A stretch of DNA of 64,000 bases from Rhodobacteraceae bacterium CCMM004 (lineage in GTDB: Bacteria > Pseudomonadota > Alphaproteobacteria > Rhodobacterales > Rhodobacteraceae): NCBI GenBank assembly GCA_004005435.1, contig RZWH01000004.1, positions 7,501 to 71,500 of the forward strand, read 5' to 3'. Of this stretch, positions 40,324-51,400 are shown one piece after another. Below the pieces are notes generated by a model. It saw only the letters and a program-made list of their open reading frames with translations. It did not search any database and was not told the origin of the DNA. Each line of letters starts with the position of its first letter. Positions within the stretch are counted from its first letter, which is position 1. Both the position numbers and the translations under genes were made by a program.

Positions 40324-41499
40324 ATGGCCGCGCCGATCACGCCGGATCTCCTGACAGTTCCGCGCACGCCCCAGGAGGGCGGCAAGCCGAACCTGATCGG
40401 TCTGACCCGCGACGGCCTGCGCGCCGCGCTGGTCGCCGCCGGCACGCCCGAGCGCCAGGCGAACATGCGCACCGGTCAGGTCTGGCAGTGGCTCTATCAA
40501 AAGGGCGTGCGCGACTTTGCCGAGATGACCAACCTGTCCAAGGCGTATCGGGCCCTCCTGGCCGAGCGATTCGAGATCGCGCTGCCCGAGGTGGTGTCGC
40601 GGCAGGTCTCGGCCGACGGCACCCGCAAATACCTGGTCCGCTGCGCCGGGGGCCACGAGGTCGAGACGGTGTATATCCCCGAAGAGGGGCGCGGCACGCT
40701 CTGCGTGTCCAGCCAGGTGGGCTGCACGCTGACCTGCTCGTTCTGCCACACCGGCACGCAGAAGCTCGTGCGCAACCTGACCGCGGCCGAGATCGTGGGG
40801 CAGGTGATGCTGGCGCGCGACGACCTGGGAGAATGGCCCGCGCCGGGGCGGGCCCCCAAGGACGAGACGCGGCTGTTGTCGAACATCGTTCTGATGGGCA
40901 TGGGCGAGCCGCTCTACAATTTCGAGGCGGTGCGTGACGCGATGCGAATCGTGATGGACCCCGAGGGCATCAGCCTCAGCCGCCGTCGCATCACCCTGTC
41001 CACGTCGGGTGTGGTGCCCGAGATCGCGCGGACGGCCGAGGAGATCGGGTGCCTACTCGCCGTGTCGTTCCATGCGACGACGGACGAGGTGCGCGATCGG
41101 CTGGTGCCGATCAACCGCCGCTGGAACATCGCCGCGCTGCTGGAGGCGCTCAGGGCCTATCCGCGGCTGTCGAACTCCGAGCGGATTACCTTCGAGTACG
41201 TGATGCTGGACGGGGTCAACGACAGCGATGCCGACGCCCGGCGGCTGTGCAAATTGATCGAGGGCATTCCGGCCAAGATCAACCTGATCCCGTTCAACGA
41301 ATGGCCCGGCGCACCCTACCGCCGCTCGCCGGCAGCGCGGATCCGGGCCTTTGCGACGATCGTGATGAAGGCGGGCTACGCCTCGCCCATCCGCACGCCC
41401 CGGGGCGAGGACATCCTGGCCGCCTGCGGTCAGTTGAAATCGGCGACCGAACGGGGCCGCAGGAGCCGCGCCAGCATCGCCGCCGAGGCTGGCCTCTAG
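40324..41499 (+). CDS. rlmN: 23S rRNA / tRNA adenine-C2 methyltransferase RlmN
   Basis: RlmN is a radical-SAM enzyme that methylates C2 of A2503 in 23S rRNA and A37 in some tRNAs. The 391-residue protein has the cluster motif C-x3-C-x2-C (CTLTCSFC near residue 134), [35 protein letters not shown] and the C-terminal cysteine region containing [20 protein letters not shown], which carries the methyl-bearing Cys. It starts 50 nt after a terminator with its own promoter. The 447-bp gap that follows is repeat-rich. Confidence 0.96.
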   Translation: MAAPITPDLLTVPRTPQEGGKPNLIGLTRDGLRAALVAAGTPERQANMRTGQVWQWLYQKGVRDFAEMTNLSKAYRALLAERFEIALPEVVSRQVSADGTRKYLVRCAGGHEVETVYIPEEGRGTLCVSSQVGCTLTCSFCHTGTQKLVRNLTAAEIVGQVMLARDDLGEWPAPGRAPKDETRLLSNIVLMGMGEPLYNFEAVRDAMRIVMDPEGISLSRRRITLSTSGVVPEIARTAEEIGCLLAVSFHATTDEVRDRLVPINRRWNIAALLEALRAYPRLSNSERITFEYVMLDGVNDSDADARRLCKLIEGIPAKINLIPFNEWPGAPYRRSPAARIRAFATIVMKAGYASPIRTPRGEDILAACGQLKSATERGRRSRASIAAEAGL

Positions 41500-41946
41500 A
41501 GCGTCGAACCGCCCCCCGCTCATGCCGAAGGGCAGAGCCAGGGCGCGGTCGAGCGGCACGCGACCGTTGCAAAAGCATCGACGTCGCAGCGGCTGAACCG
41601 TCTTTTCCAAGAGTGCCGCCCCTTCGGGGGTGGGGGAGGACGCTGCCCGGCGGTGACGTCGAGCGCGGCGTGGGGTCGGAGCGACATGACAGGCCGACAT
41701 CGGGCGAAAGGGGTGACGTGCGCTGCTCGGTTCCTCTCCGTCAAGCGGTGAGGGCACCGTCGCCCCGCCGAGGCATCGTCGTGCCGCGCTCGCCGAGGAC
41801 ATAAGAATCGATGCCGGATCAGCGGCACTCCCCTCGCGAAGAGCGCCGGCCCTGGGGGGGGGACGGCGCTGCCCGGCTGTGCCCGCAGGGCGGCGCAGGG
41901 GGGCTGGGCGCGTCTGGGTGCAACCCCGAACCGCCGCCCCCCGGCA
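41500..41946. repeat. Non-coding gap with decayed repeat-element copies
   Basis: No gene seen. One degraded copy of the 18-bp-ended element spans about 41528-41652 (GGGCAGAGCC at the left; GGCTGAACC in the middle; GGACGCTGCCCGGCG at the right). A right end alone (GGGACGGCGCTGCCCGGC) sits at about 41859-41876. The 41650-41850 stretch has no clear structure. Confidence 0.6.
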
Positions 41947-42621
41947 TCACCCCTCCGGCGGGGCGACCTCTCGCAGGACCTCCCAACGCTTCCGGGCCGT
42001 GGGCACGCTGGGGCCGGAGTATCCTGCGACGGTCACCGGACCCACCGGCCGCAGGCCCCGCTCCGAGACGAAGGCGTCGAGCTCCGCCTCTGCCGCGCTC
42101 TGGGCCTCGGTGGTGCGGGCCCCGGTCCACCCCGCCGCCACCATATGCCGGCCGGGCACCTCCCGCAGCGCCACGCGGTCGTCGGTCGGAGCGGGAAGCG
42201 TCGCCATCGTCCATTCCGACGGCATCATGAAGCGGACGGTATAGCGCCCGGAGTCCTCGGGCGCAGTCGTGACCGGCGCCGTCATCGCGATCTTGGCCCC
42301 GTCGCCGCCGTCCATCGGCTCGGCCCCGGTCGTTGCGGGCATCGTGGTCACCGGCGCAGTCATCGCGATCTCGCGCCCCGGTGCGTTGGCGCCGAAGATG
42401 TAGTTAGCCAGGGGCCGGAACCCGGCGGACGAGGCCTGCTGGGCGCTTTGAGCCGCCACAGTCACCTCGGCCACGATCATCGGATCGTAGAGGCGCAGTT
42501 CAGCCCCCGCGCCGCGCTCCAGCACGCGGTGATCGGGCGTTTCGATCCCATCGGCAGCCTGGGCGCCCGATCCGGCGGACAGGGCCGCCGCAGCGGCAAA
42601 CAAGGTCGGTGTGACGCGCAT
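41947..42621 (-). CDS. SOUL/HBP family heme-binding-like exported protein
   Basis: A 224-residue protein with a Sec signal (MRVTPTLFAAAAALSAGSGA, AQA cleavage) and a SOUL domain. This shows RVLERGAGAELRLYDPMIVAEVTV, FRPLANYIFGANAPGREIAMTAPVTT and an internal repeat of the MTAPVTT motif, VRFMMPSEWTMATLPAP, and a C-terminal WTGARTTEAQSAAEAELDAF. SOUL proteins bind heme or porphyrins in eukaryotes; in bacteria the role is unknown. It is encoded convergently with rlmN across the repeat gap and divergently from the 69-aa gene. Confidence 0.86.
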   Translation of the reverse strand: MRVTPTLFAAAAALSAGSGAQAADGIETPDHRVLERGAGAELRLYDPMIVAEVTVAAQSAQQASSAGFRPLANYIFGANAPGREIAMTAPVTTMPATTGAEPMDGGDGAKIAMTAPVTTAPEDSGRYTVRFMMPSEWTMATLPAPTDDRVALREVPGRHMVAAGWTGARTTEAQSAAEAELDAFVSERGLRPVGPVTVAGYSGPSVPTARKRWEVLREVAPPEG

Positions 42622-42785
42622 CGAACAATCTCCCCTCGTTATGGGAGAGACGCGCCAAACCGTCCGACGTTCCTGCGGCACAGACGCGCGGCTGCCTCAA
42701 GAATGTCTTAACCCTGCGGAACTTTCGCCCGGAATCCCGGTCAGTTTCCATTCTCGGGACAATTCTAAGAGCGAGGACCTTCCCG

Positions 42786-42995
42786 ATGACCGTAGCGAAC
42801 CTATCCATCCCCATGGTCGATGCCGAGACCTTGGCGATCTTCTCCCATGAGCGAAGCAAATCGCTGTCGCGGCGCGAATGGAAATTCCGCCTGGCCGGTC
42901 ACGGCTACGGCATCCATGAGATCGAGGGCGCGTGCATCGCCACCCGCCTGCCCCACGGCACCGCCTGCGGCGTGCTGCCGCCGCATCTGGGCTAG
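42786..42995 (+). CDS. Small hypothetical protein (69 aa)
   Basis: A 69-residue product (SHERSKSLSRREWKFRLAGHGYGIHEIEGACIATRLPHG) with a conserved-looking basic helix and a Gly-Tyr-Gly turn. I believe similar proteins occur in related genera but cannot name a family. No signal or membrane segment. It begins 165 bp from the SOUL gene and its last bases overlap the stop of the LOG gene on the other strand. Coding potential is moderate. Confidence 0.65.
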   Translation: MTVANLSIPMVDAETLAIFSHERSKSLSRREWKFRLAGHGYGIHEIEGACIATRLPHGTACGVLPPHLG

Positions 42996-43846
42996 CGAGC
43001 GGGGATCTGCCCGCGCTTGGTCCCCGCACCCTCCCAGGTGTCGATCAGGCGCACCGCGTCCTCGGCGGTCTCGACGAATTTGAACAGATCCAGGTCCGCG
43101 GGCGCGATGGTGCCCGCGTCGGCCAGCGCCTCCCAATCTATGATCTTGCGCCAGAACGCCTCGCCGAACAGGAGAAGCGGGATGCGCTCCATCCGCCCCG
43201 TCTGAATCAGGGTCAGCGTCTCGAACAACTCGTCCAGCGTGCCGAACCCGCCGGGAAAACACGCCACGGCCCGCGCCCGCATGAGGAAGTGCATCTTGCG
43301 GATGCCGAAGTAGTGGAAGTTGAAGCACAGGTCCGGGGTCACGTAGGCATTCGGCGTCTGCTCGTGCGGCAACACGATCGACAGTCCGATGGACACGCCC
43401 CCCGCATCCGCCGCGCCACGGTTGCCCGCCTCCATCACCCCCGGCCCGCCGCCGGTGACGATGACGTCCTCGCGATGACCGTTCTTGGCGCTGCGCTCGG
43501 TCATCAGCCGGGCAAAGGTGCGCGCCTCGGTGTAGAAATGGCTGAGGTCGGCCAGGGTTGCTGTCCGCGCGGCGCCCTGCTCTTCGGGCCGCGGGATCCG
43601 CGCCCCGCCGAACAGGACGATGGTGGAATCGACGCCGTATTCGCTGAGCCCCAACTCGGGCTTCAACAACTCCAGTTGCAGCCGGACGGGACGCAGCTCC
43701 TCCCGGCACAGAAAATCGGGATCGGCAAAGGCCAGGCGATAGGACGCCGCCCGCGTCTGGGGCGTGTCGGGCACACCGCTGGCGCGCTCCACGTCCTCGT
43801 GCGCGTCGCGGAACGGGTTTTGGTGCTTGTCTCGGGTCATCGGCAT
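42992..43846 (-). CDS. LOG-family (TIGR00730-like) Rossmann-fold protein
   Basis: A 284-residue protein related to LOG/lysine decarboxylase-like phosphoribohydrolases, which release nucleobases from nucleotide 5'-monophosphates. Diagnostic motifs are [21 protein letters not shown] near residue 120, [27 protein letters not shown] and [26 protein letters not shown] with PGGxGTxxE intact. It has a longer N-terminal region than the small LOG proteins, as in the large bacterial group. Two start codons six nt apart (43846, 43840) are possible. It is divergent from dapD. Confidence 0.9.
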   Translation of the reverse strand: MPMTRDKHQNPFRDAHEDVERASGVPDTPQTRAASYRLAFADPDFLCREELRPVRLQLELLKPELGLSEYGVDSTIVLFGGARIPRPEEQGAARTATLADLSHFYTEARTFARLMTERSAKNGHREDVIVTGGGPGVMEAGNRGAADAGGVSIGLSIVLPHEQTPNAYVTPDLCFNFHYFGIRKMHFLMRARAVACFPGGFGTLDELFETLTLIQTGRMERIPLLLFGEAFWRKIIDWEALADAGTIAPADLDLFKFVETAEDAVRLIDTWEGAGTKRGQIPAR

Positions 43847-44000
43847 ACGGTCACGGGGCCTTGCTCTCTGGTCATCGCGCCAGTCAAAGCCGATTGGCCG
43901 CCGGGCACAAGGGGCGCCGCGCCGCGCCCCGACGTTGCGCCGCGCCGCCCGTCGCTCTATAGCCGCCGGGTCTGAGACCGCCACACGGGGAGAAGCGCCG

Positions 44001-44828
<828 letters not shown>

Positions 44829-44838
44829 GCCGTGGGGA

Positions 44839-44907
44839 GGAAGGCCGTTCGAACGGCCTTCCAACGCGATTTAGAAATCGCGTTGGAAGCGCCTTCTCAA
44901 GGCGCTT
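44839..44907. repeat. Palindrome array B2 (after dapD)
   Basis: Three palindromes just after the dapD stop: a 24-bp one with core AAGGCCGTTCGAACGGCCTT (44839-44862), a 26-bp one with arms CCAACGCGATTT and AAATCGCGTTGG around AG (44861-44886), and AAGCGCCTT/AAGGCGCTT around CTC (44887-44907). The first and third match units in the 57.4-kb array; the second differs there by a paired A-T to G-C change. Confidence 0.92.
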
Positions 44908-44975
44908 GCCCCGGAACCGCCGTGTGTCATCCGACGTTGACGCGCCGTCTGGCATCGAACCGAAGGGACATCGCC

Positions 44976-45227
44976 ATGGAAGGACTGGGCTGGCTCGCCG
45001 CGATCATCGTCGGCGGCCTCGCGGGGTGGATCGCAAGCATGATCATGAAGGCCGATACCGGCCTGATCCTGAACATTATTCTGGGGATCGTCGGGGCCGT
45101 CGTCGGCAACTTCCTCCTCGGGCTCTTCGGGCTCTCTGCCGATCCCACCTGGATCGCGCAGGGCTTTGTCGGCCTGATCGGGGCATGTATCCTGATCTTC
45201 GCCTGGCGCGCGATCAAGGGCCGCTGA
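44976..45227 (+). CDS. GlsB/YeaQ/YmgE family small membrane protein
   Basis: An 83-residue protein with three hydrophobic helices (LGWLAAIIVGGLAGWIASMI, ILNIILGIVGAVVGNFLLGLF and FVGLIGACILIFAWRAI). This is the transglycosylase-associated/GlsB family of small stress-related inner-membrane proteins. No catalytic motif is expected. Function is unknown; members are induced by stress. It is placed between dapD and dapE and is probably an independent short transcript. Length is normal for the family. Confidence 0.88.
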   Translation: MEGLGWLAAIIVGGLAGWIASMIMKADTGLILNIILGIVGAVVGNFLLGLFGLSADPTWIAQGFVGLIGACILIFAWRAIKGR

Positions 45228-45268
45228 GAAACCTGGACGCGGCGGCCCGGCTGTGGCAGGCCGCGTCC

Positions 45269-45598
45269 ATGGCACGACCGCAACACGTCTACACTTTGCT
45301 GGTCGAGATCGGGCGTAAACCCGGCGACGACCTGCCCGAGGGCGCCACCGGCGGCGCCCTCGTGTGCTATGCCGCCGGGGTCGACGAGGCCGAGGCGGTG
45401 CGCGAGACCGTCGCGGTGCTCAAGGTTGCGGGTCTCGCTCCCCTCGACGTCTCCGGCTACGGGACGCTCGATGAACGGCTGGCCGAGGGCCACGACATCG
45501 CCGACGAGGACCGGGGTCTGATGGACCGCGCTCTGCGAGAAAACGCCGTGATCGTGGCCCAGATGACCCCGTTTTTCGACGGAGACGGCGATGATTGA
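45269..45598 (+). CDS. Hypothetical 109-aa protein preceding dapE
   Basis: A 109-residue acidic, soluble protein ([27 protein letters not shown], then [36 protein letters not shown]). I do not recognise a named family. Its stop overlaps the dapE start by 8 nt, strongly suggesting co-translation and a conserved operon. A small helper of diaminopimelate metabolism is possible but unproven. The ATG at 45269 is used; longer frames cross the GlsB gene. Confidence 0.75.
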   Translation: MARPQHVYTLLVEIGRKPGDDLPEGATGGALVCYAAGVDEAEAVRETVAVLKVAGLAPLDVSGYGTLDERLAEGHDIADEDRGLMDRALRENAVIVAQMTPFFDGDGDD

Positions 45599-46724
45599 CC
45601 CCGTCGACCTGACCCGGAGGCTGATCCGCTGCCCCTCGGTCACGCCCGAGGACGCCGGCGCCATCGACACCGTGGCCGAGGTGCTGGCCGCCGCCGGCTT
45701 CGTCTGCACCCGCTGCGACCGGGGCGGTATCGCAAACCTCTATGCCCGCTGGGGCACGTCCGGGCCGGTCTTCGGCTTCAACGGCCACACCGACGTGGTG
45801 CCCGCAGGCGACGCGGACGCCTGGACCCACGACCCCTTCGGCGGCGAGATCGCGGACGGGCTGCTGCACGGCCGCGGCGCCACCGACATGAAGTCCGGGG
45901 TCGCGGCCTTCGCCGCCGCCGCCGTGCGCTTCGTGACCGAGACGCCGCCCGCGGGGTCGGTGGTCCTGGCCATCACCGGCGACGAAGAGGGCCCTAGCGT
46001 CGACGGCACCCGCGCCATCCTCGACTGGATGGCGGCGGCGGGAGAGCGCTTGGACGCTTGCCTGGTGGGCGAGCCGACCTGCCCCGAGACTTTCGGCGAG
46101 ATGATCAAGATCGGCCGCCGCGGATCGCTGACCGCCCGGATCGAGGCGCGCGGGGTCCAGGGCCACGCCGCCTATCCCCACCGCGCCCGCAACCCGGTGA
46201 GCGCCATGGCCCGCCTGACCGCGCGGCTGTCCGATCACGCGCTCGACCAGGGCACCGATGCCTTCGACCCCTCGACTCTGGCGCTGACCGCCATCGACAC
46301 CGGCAACCCCGCCAGCAACGTGATCCCGGCCGCCTGCCGCGCCACCGTCAACATCCGTTTCAACGATGCCCACAGCTCCGAAACCCTCTCGGCCTGGCTG
46401 CGCGAGATGGCCGAGCGGGTGGCGGCCGAAACCGGCATCGCCTTCGACATGGCGATCAAGGTGTCGGGCGAGAGCTTTCTCACCCCGCCCGGGCCGCTGT
46501 CCGACCTGGTGTCCCGCGCCGTCGCGGCCGAGACCGGAGTAACCCCGGTTCTCTCCACCTCGGGCGGCACCTCCGACGCGCGGTTCATCCGCGATCATTG
46601 TCCGGTGGTCGAGTTCGGCCTGGTCGGCCGCACCATGCACCAAGTCGACGAATGCGTGCCCGTCGATCAGATCGTCGCGCTGGAACGGGTCTACCGCCGC
46701 ATCCTCTCCGACTTCTTCGCCTGA
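45591..46724 (+). CDS. dapE: Succinyl-diaminopimelate desuccinylase
   Basis: DapE removes succinate from N-succinyl-diaminopimelate to release LL-DAP. The 377-residue M20-type enzyme contains [13 protein letters not shown] (metal His and Asp near residue 68), [20 protein letters not shown] with the bridging Asp, and [15 protein letters not shown] with the general-base Glu. The lid domain and [19 protein letters not shown] at the C-terminus follow. It overlaps the 109-aa gene by 8 nt. Together with dapD it supplies two steps of the succinylase branch. Confidence 0.96.
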   Translation: MIDPVDLTRRLIRCPSVTPEDAGAIDTVAEVLAAAGFVCTRCDRGGIANLYARWGTSGPVFGFNGHTDVVPAGDADAWTHDPFGGEIADGLLHGRGATDMKSGVAAFAAAAVRFVTETPPAGSVVLAITGDEEGPSVDGTRAILDWMAAAGERLDACLVGEPTCPETFGEMIKIGRRGSLTARIEARGVQGHAAYPHRARNPVSAMARLTARLSDHALDQGTDAFDPSTLALTAIDTGNPASNVIPAACRATVNIRFNDAHSSETLSAWLREMAERVAAETGIAFDMAIKVSGESFLTPPGPLSDLVSRAVAAETGVTPVLSTSGGTSDARFIRDHCPVVEFGLVGRTMHQVDECVPVDQIVALERVYRRILSDFFA

Positions 46725-46784
46725 CGGCCCTCCTTCCCCCTCCTTCATCTTGGCCCAACTCCCCTCCGGGGGGTCGCCGGAGGC

Positions 46785-46813
46785 GCGCCATCGGTGCAAG
46801 CACCGCTGGCGAC
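46785..46813 (+). repeat. 29-nt hairpin repeat, copy 1
   Basis: Between dapE and rnr: CGCCA/TGGCG closes a hairpin with inner stem CGGTG/CACCG around CAAG. Its sequence is 70-80% like copies at 53671-53699 (reverse) and 59527-59555. The remaining gap sequence up to 46887 shows no gene. Confidence 0.65.
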
Positions 46814-46887
46814 GGATGGGATCCCCCCGGCGGCGCCCCCGCCGATCCAGGATGACGCCGCACGCCGGGCGTGCTAGGCCCCCGGCC

Positions 46888-49140
46888 ATGACCGACCTGC
46901 CCACAAAGTCGCAGATCCTCGACTGGATCGCCGAGAACCCCACCCTGACGGCCAAGCGCGACATCGCCCGCGCCTTCGGGGTCAAGGGCGCACGGCGCAT
47001 CGACCTCAAACGGCTCCTCAAAGAGCTGGAGGCCGAGGGCCACCTGGAAAAGCGCCGCAAGACCTACCGCGACCCCGAGCGGCTGCCGCCCGTCGCCGTG
47101 GCCCAGGTTCTGGAGCCCGATGGCGACGGCGATCTCTTTGCCCGCCCGCTCGAATGGCTGGGCGAGGGAGCCGAGCCGCGCATCCTCCTGGTCCTGCGGC
47201 AGGCCGATCCGGCCTTGGGCGAGGGCGACAGGGTGCTCCTGCGCGTGGCGCCGGTGCGCGGCGAGGCACACCAATACGAAGGCCGCCTGATCCGCCGCAT
47301 CGGCCAGGGCGCGCGAAAGCTGCTGGGCCTCTTCCGCAAGACCGCCGAGGGCGGGCGGATCGTCCCCATCGACAAGGGGCAGGACCGCGAATGGCTGGTC
47401 CGCGGCGACGCCGCCCAAGGCGCCCGCGACGGCGAACTCGTCGAGGCCGAGCAGGCGGGCCCTCCCGGGCGCCTCGGCCTGCCCCACGCGCGGGTGATCG
47501 CCCGGCTGGGCGACCCGTCGGAGCCGCGGGCGGTGTCGCTGATCGCGATCCACCAGCACGGCATCCCCGACGACTTTCCCGACGCTGCCCTGGCCGAGGC
47601 CGAACAGATGGAGCCCGCGGGCATGGACGGGCGCACCGACCTGCGCGCCATGCCCTTCGTCACCATCGACCCCGCAGACGCCCGCGACCGCGACGACGCG
47701 GTGCTGGCCGAGGCGGACGCCGACCCAGACAACCGCGGCGGCCACGTGGTGTGGGTCGCCATCGCCGACGTCGCCCACTACGTCCGGCCGGGCAGCCCGC
47801 TCGACGCCGAGGCGCGGCGGCGCGGCAACTCCACCTACTTTCCCGACCGGGTGGTGCCGATGCTGCCCGACCGCCTGTCGGGCGATCTCTGCTCGCTGCA
47901 CCAGGACGTGGACCGCGCGGTCGTCGCGGTGCGCATGGTGTTCGATTCCGAAGGCAACCGCCGCAGCCACCGCTTTGTCCGCGGGATGATCCGCTCTGTC
48001 GCCTCGCTGACCTATGGCGAGGTGCAGGCGGCGGCGGACGGCGTGCCCTCGGACCGGCTCGCCCCCGCGATGGACACCGTTGTTACCCCCCTCTACGACG
48101 CCTATGCCGCCCTGCGGCGGGCGCGGGCGCGACGCGAGCCCCTAGACCTGGACCTGCCCGAGCGGCAGATCGTGCTGGGCCAGGACGGCCGCGTCACCTC
48201 GGTCGCGTTCAAGGAGCGCCTCGACGCCCACCGCCTGATCGAAGAGTTCATGGTCGCCGCCAACGTCGCCGCCGCCGAAGAACTGCACGCCCGGCGCCAG
48301 CCGCTCCTCTACCGCGTCCACGAGGAACCGAGCCCGGAGAAGCTCGACGCCCTGCGCGAGACCGTCCAGGCGGCGGGGATGGTCCTGGCTAAGGGGCAGG
48401 TGCTGCATACACGACATCTCAACCGCCTCCTGGCCCAGGCCGAGGGGACCGACCTGGACGACCTGATCAACATGACGACCCTCAGGGCGATGACCCAGGC
48501 CTATTACCACCCGGGCAATTTCGGGCATTTCGGGCTGGCGCTCAGGTCCTACGCGCACTTCACCTCGCCGATCCGCCGCTATGCCGATCTGGTGGTCCAC
48601 CGGGCCCTGATCGCCGCGCACGATTGGGGTGCGGGCGGGCTGACTGCGGGCGAGGCCGAGGGGCTGGAGGCCACCGCAGAACACATCTCGGCAACTGAGC
48701 GGCGGTCGATGGCGGCCGAGCGCGACACCACCGACCGCTATCTCGCCGCCTACCTGTCCGAGAGGGTGGGGACCGAGATGGCGGGGCGCATTTCGGGGAT
48801 CCAGCGCTTCGGCGTCTTTGTCAAATTGGACGAGACCGGGGCCGACGGCCTGATCCCCATGCGTGCCTTGGGGGCGGAGTATTTCCACTACGACCGCGAC
48901 GCGCAGACGCTTATGGGCGCCGAGACCGGGCGCGAGATCGGGCTGGGGCAGAGGGTGACCGTGCGCCTGGCCGAGGCGGTGCCGGCCACCGGCGGCCTGC
49001 TCCTGGATCTCGTGGATATCGAGGGCACGCCCATGGGCCGCGGCACCCGCCCCGCGGGACGGTCGCGGCCGCGCAAACCCGGGCGGGCCAAGCCCAAGGC
49101 CAAGAAAACCGCGCGCAAGGTCCGTCGCACCCGGCGGTGA
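46888..49140 (+). CDS. rnr: Ribonuclease R
   Basis: RNase R is a 3'-to-5' exoribonuclease of the RNB family that degrades structured RNA. The 750-residue product has an N-terminal helix-turn-helix-like region, cold-shock domains, and the RNB catalytic block DPADARDRDDAVLAEADADPDNRGGHVVWVAIADVAHYVRPGSPLD near residue 255-300 with the metal Asp residues. FMVAANVAAAEELHAR, then PIRRYADLVVHRAL, the S1 domain (GRISGIQRFGVFVKLDETGADGLIPM) and a Lys/Arg-rich tail (KPKAKKTARKVRR) follow. Length and order are typical. Confidence 0.96.
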   Translation: MTDLPTKSQILDWIAENPTLTAKRDIARAFGVKGARRIDLKRLLKELEAEGHLEKRRKTYRDPERLPPVAVAQVLEPDGDGDLFARPLEWLGEGAEPRILLVLRQADPALGEGDRVLLRVAPVRGEAHQYEGRLIRRIGQGARKLLGLFRKTAEGGRIVPIDKGQDREWLVRGDAAQGARDGELVEAEQAGPPGRLGLPHARVIARLGDPSEPRAVSLIAIHQHGIPDDFPDAALAEAEQMEPAGMDGRTDLRAMPFVTIDPADARDRDDAVLAEADADPDNRGGHVVWVAIADVAHYVRPGSPLDAEARRRGNSTYFPDRVVPMLPDRLSGDLCSLHQDVDRAVVAVRMVFDSEGNRRSHRFVRGMIRSVASLTYGEVQAAADGVPSDRLAPAMDTVVTPLYDAYAALRRARARREPLDLDLPERQIVLGQDGRVTSVAFKERLDAHRLIEEFMVAANVAAAEELHARRQPLLYRVHEEPSPEKLDALRETVQAAGMVLAKGQVLHTRHLNRLLAQAEGTDLDDLINMTTLRAMTQAYYHPGNFGHFGLALRSYAHFTSPIRRYADLVVHRALIAAHDWGAGGLTAGEAEGLEATAEHISATERRSMAAERDTTDRYLAAYLSERVGTEMAGRISGIQRFGVFVKLDETGADGLIPMRALGAEYFHYDRDAQTLMGAETGREIGLGQRVTVRLAEAVPATGGLLLDLVDIEGTPMGRGTRPAGRSRPRKPGRAKPKAKKTARKVRRTRR

Positions 49141-49248
49141 CTTGGCGGCGGACTGCGCATCCGCGACCCTGCCGCCGCTTCTGTCCCCGCGCCGGGTGCG
49201 CTATACTCGCGCCAAGGCAGGAGCAGTGACAATCCGGCGGAGTGTGGC

Positions 49249-50607
49249 ATGGGCAGAGCAGCGTGCGCCGTCCTCGTGGGCGCGATGGCGATGTGTGCGG
49301 CGGCGGTGGCGGCCGCACCGCTCGAACGGTCCGTGCGGCCCGAACCCCGCGCCGCCACCGTCCAGCCCGCCGCAGCCGTGGCGCCGCTCGGCCGACGCGA
49401 CGCCGACCGTCCCGAGCCCGCTGTCCGGCCCAAGGCGCGGCCCGGCGCGCGCGAGACCCCAGCCGCCACGATGACCGTCAGCACCAAGAACCTGGCCTTT
49501 CGCCGGTGGATCGCCGACTTCCGCGTCCGGGCGCTGCGCCAGGGCGTGTCGGCGGCGGGGTTCGACCGCGCCTTTGCCGACGTGGCCTACAACGCCGATG
49601 TCATCGCCAAGGACCGCAACCAGGCCGAGTTCAACCGCACGCTCTGGGACTATCTGGACCGGGCAGTGTCGGAGACCCGGATCGCCAACGGCCGTGCCGC
49701 GCTCGACACCCACGCCCGGCTTCTTGCCGAGATCGAGGCGCGGCACGGCGTCGACAAGGAGATCGTCGTCGCCGTCTGGGGGATGGAAAGCGCCTATGGC
49801 ACCTTCCGCGGCGATCTGCCGGTGATCGAGGCGCTGGCCACCCTCGCCTACGACGGCCGCCGCGGCACGTTCTTCGAGGCACAGCTCGTCGCCGCGCTGA
49901 TGATCCTCGACGACGGCGACACCACGCCCGGCGCCATGACCGGCAGTTGGGCGGGCGCCATGGGCCATACCCAGTTCATCCCCACGAGCTATCAGGCCTA
50001 CGCGGTGGACTTCGACGGCGACGGCCGCCGCGACATCTGGAGCGACGATCCCGCCGACGCCCTGGCCTCCACCGCCGCCTATCTGAAATCCCACGGCTGG
50101 ACCCAGGGCCTGCCATGGGGGGTGGAGGTGACGCTGGCCGACGATTTCGACTACGGGCTGGCCAAGCGCCCGGTGGTCAAGATGCCGTCGCAATGGGCGG
50201 CGCTGGGGGTGCGGGGGACGGACGGCGCGCCGGTCTCGGACTATGGCCCGGCCTCGGTCCTGGCGCCCGCAGGAGCGGACGGCGCGGCATTCCTGATCTT
50301 CTCAAACTTCGCGGTGATCGAGCGCTACAACGCCGCAGACGCCTATGTCATCGGGGTCGGACACCTGGCCGACCGCATCGCCGGGCGCCCGCCGATCCAG
50401 GCCGATTGGCCCCGCGAGGACCGCGCGCTGACCTCGGCCGAGCGCAAGGAGCTTCAGCGGCGGCTGACCGCCCAGGGATTCAGCACCCGCGGCGTCGACG
50501 GCCGGATCGGGCCCAACACCATCGAGGCGGTGCGCGGCTATCAGCGGTCGCTGGGGCTAACGCCCGACGGATACGCCTCGCCGCGCCTTCTGGACCGCCT
50601 GCGCTGA
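49249..50607 (+). CDS. MltB-type lytic murein transglycosylase with peptidoglycan-binding domain
   Basis: A 452-residue exported enzyme that cleaves peptidoglycan with formation of 1,6-anhydro ends. The signal peptide is short (MGRAACAVLVGAMAMCAAAVA), followed by an Ala/Arg/Pro-rich linker. The catalytic SLT_2 domain shows VVAVWGMESAYGTFRGDLPVIEALATLAYDGRR with the catalytic Glu in WGMESAYG and GSWAGAMGHTQFIPTSYQAYAVDFDGDGRRDIW. A C-terminal peptidoglycan-binding motif follows (ELQRRLTAQGFSTRGVDGRIGPNTIEAVRGYQRSLGL). The linker length is longer than in MltB. Confidence 0.93.
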   Translation: MGRAACAVLVGAMAMCAAAVAAAPLERSVRPEPRAATVQPAAAVAPLGRRDADRPEPAVRPKARPGARETPAATMTVSTKNLAFRRWIADFRVRALRQGVSAAGFDRAFADVAYNADVIAKDRNQAEFNRTLWDYLDRAVSETRIANGRAALDTHARLLAEIEARHGVDKEIVVAVWGMESAYGTFRGDLPVIEALATLAYDGRRGTFFEAQLVAALMILDDGDTTPGAMTGSWAGAMGHTQFIPTSYQAYAVDFDGDGRRDIWSDDPADALASTAAYLKSHGWTQGLPWGVEVTLADDFDYGLAKRPVVKMPSQWAALGVRGTDGAPVSDYGPASVLAPAGADGAAFLIFSNFAVIERYNAADAYVIGVGHLADRIAGRPPIQADWPREDRALTSAERKELQRRLTAQGFSTRGVDGRIGPNTIEAVRGYQRSLGLTPDGYASPRLLDRLR

Positions 50608-50614
50608 TCTCGCT

Positions 50615-51400
50615 TCAGGCCCAGCCGCTGGGGGCGGTCGGCAGCGCCATGTCCCGCACCCGGCGCAACAGGTCGACAAAGCCCGCCACCTGGTGGTCCG
50701 CCAGCGCGCGGCCCTTGTCCGCGGTGGCCCGCGCCGCCTCTCCCACCGTGCCCGAGGGGTTCAGGTCCGCCGCGATCCAGCCGTAGGAGACCGGGCCCAC
50801 CGGCGGAATCGGGGTCTCCTCGGCGCTCGACCGAAAATCCTCGGCCCGCCGCAAGTCCACCGTCTCGGGGCGGAACGCCAGCATCAGCGACGTCTCGGCG
50901 TCGCCGCCATGGATGCCATAGCGCGTCTCGGTCTCCGACAGCAGGCCGTCTGGCGCGCCGAACGCGCCCCACTGGCACTTTACCGCCAGCATCCCCGCCT
51001 GCACCCTGAGCTCGCGGCAGAGGATCGACACCAGGTCCAGGTTGCCGCCATGGCTGTTGACCACCACGATCTTGTCCACTCCGGCCCGCGCCACCGACAG
51101 GCCGATCTCGGTCCAGGCCGCCAGCGCAGTGGCGGCGGTCAGGGTCAGCGTGCCCGCGGCCCAGAGATGTTCGTTGGATTTGCCCACCGCCTGCACCGGC
51201 AGGATGAGGAGGTCGAGGTCATCGGGACAGTCCCGCCGCAGCGTGTCGAGCATCCCCCCAGCGATCAGCGTGTCGGTCCCCACCGGCAGGTGCGGCCCAT
51301 GCTGCTCGACCGCGGCAGTGGGCAGGACGGCGATGGACGTGCCGGCGTTGAGCCCGGCGAACTCCGGTGCCCGGAGGTCGGCCCAGTCGCGACAGCTCAC
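50615..51400 (-). CDS. Creatininase family protein
   Basis: A 261-residue metal-dependent amidohydrolase of the creatininase superfamily (creatininase, ArfB, MftE). The hallmark is AVLPTAAVEQHGPHLPVGTDTLIAGGML (metal Glu and His near residue 30), then VVVNSHGGNLDLVSIL and YGIHGGDAETSLMLAFRPE. The GTG at 51400 overlaps the 2OG-oxygenase stop. It is the last gene of the leftward cluster and probably hydrolyses a lactam, creatinine-like or formamide substrate made by the upstream oxygenase (inference). Confidence 0.9.
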   Translation of the reverse strand: MSCRDWADLRAPEFAGLNAGTSIAVLPTAAVEQHGPHLPVGTDTLIAGGMLDTLRRDCPDDLDLLILPVQAVGKSNEHLWAAGTLTLTAATALAAWTEIGLSVARAGVDKIVVVNSHGGNLDLVSILCRELRVQAGMLAVKCQWGAFGAPDGLLSETETRYGIHGGDAETSLMLAFRPETVDLRRAEDFRSSAEETPIPPVGPVSYGWIAADLNPSGTVGEAARATADKGRALADHQVAGFVDLLRRVRDMALPTAPSGWA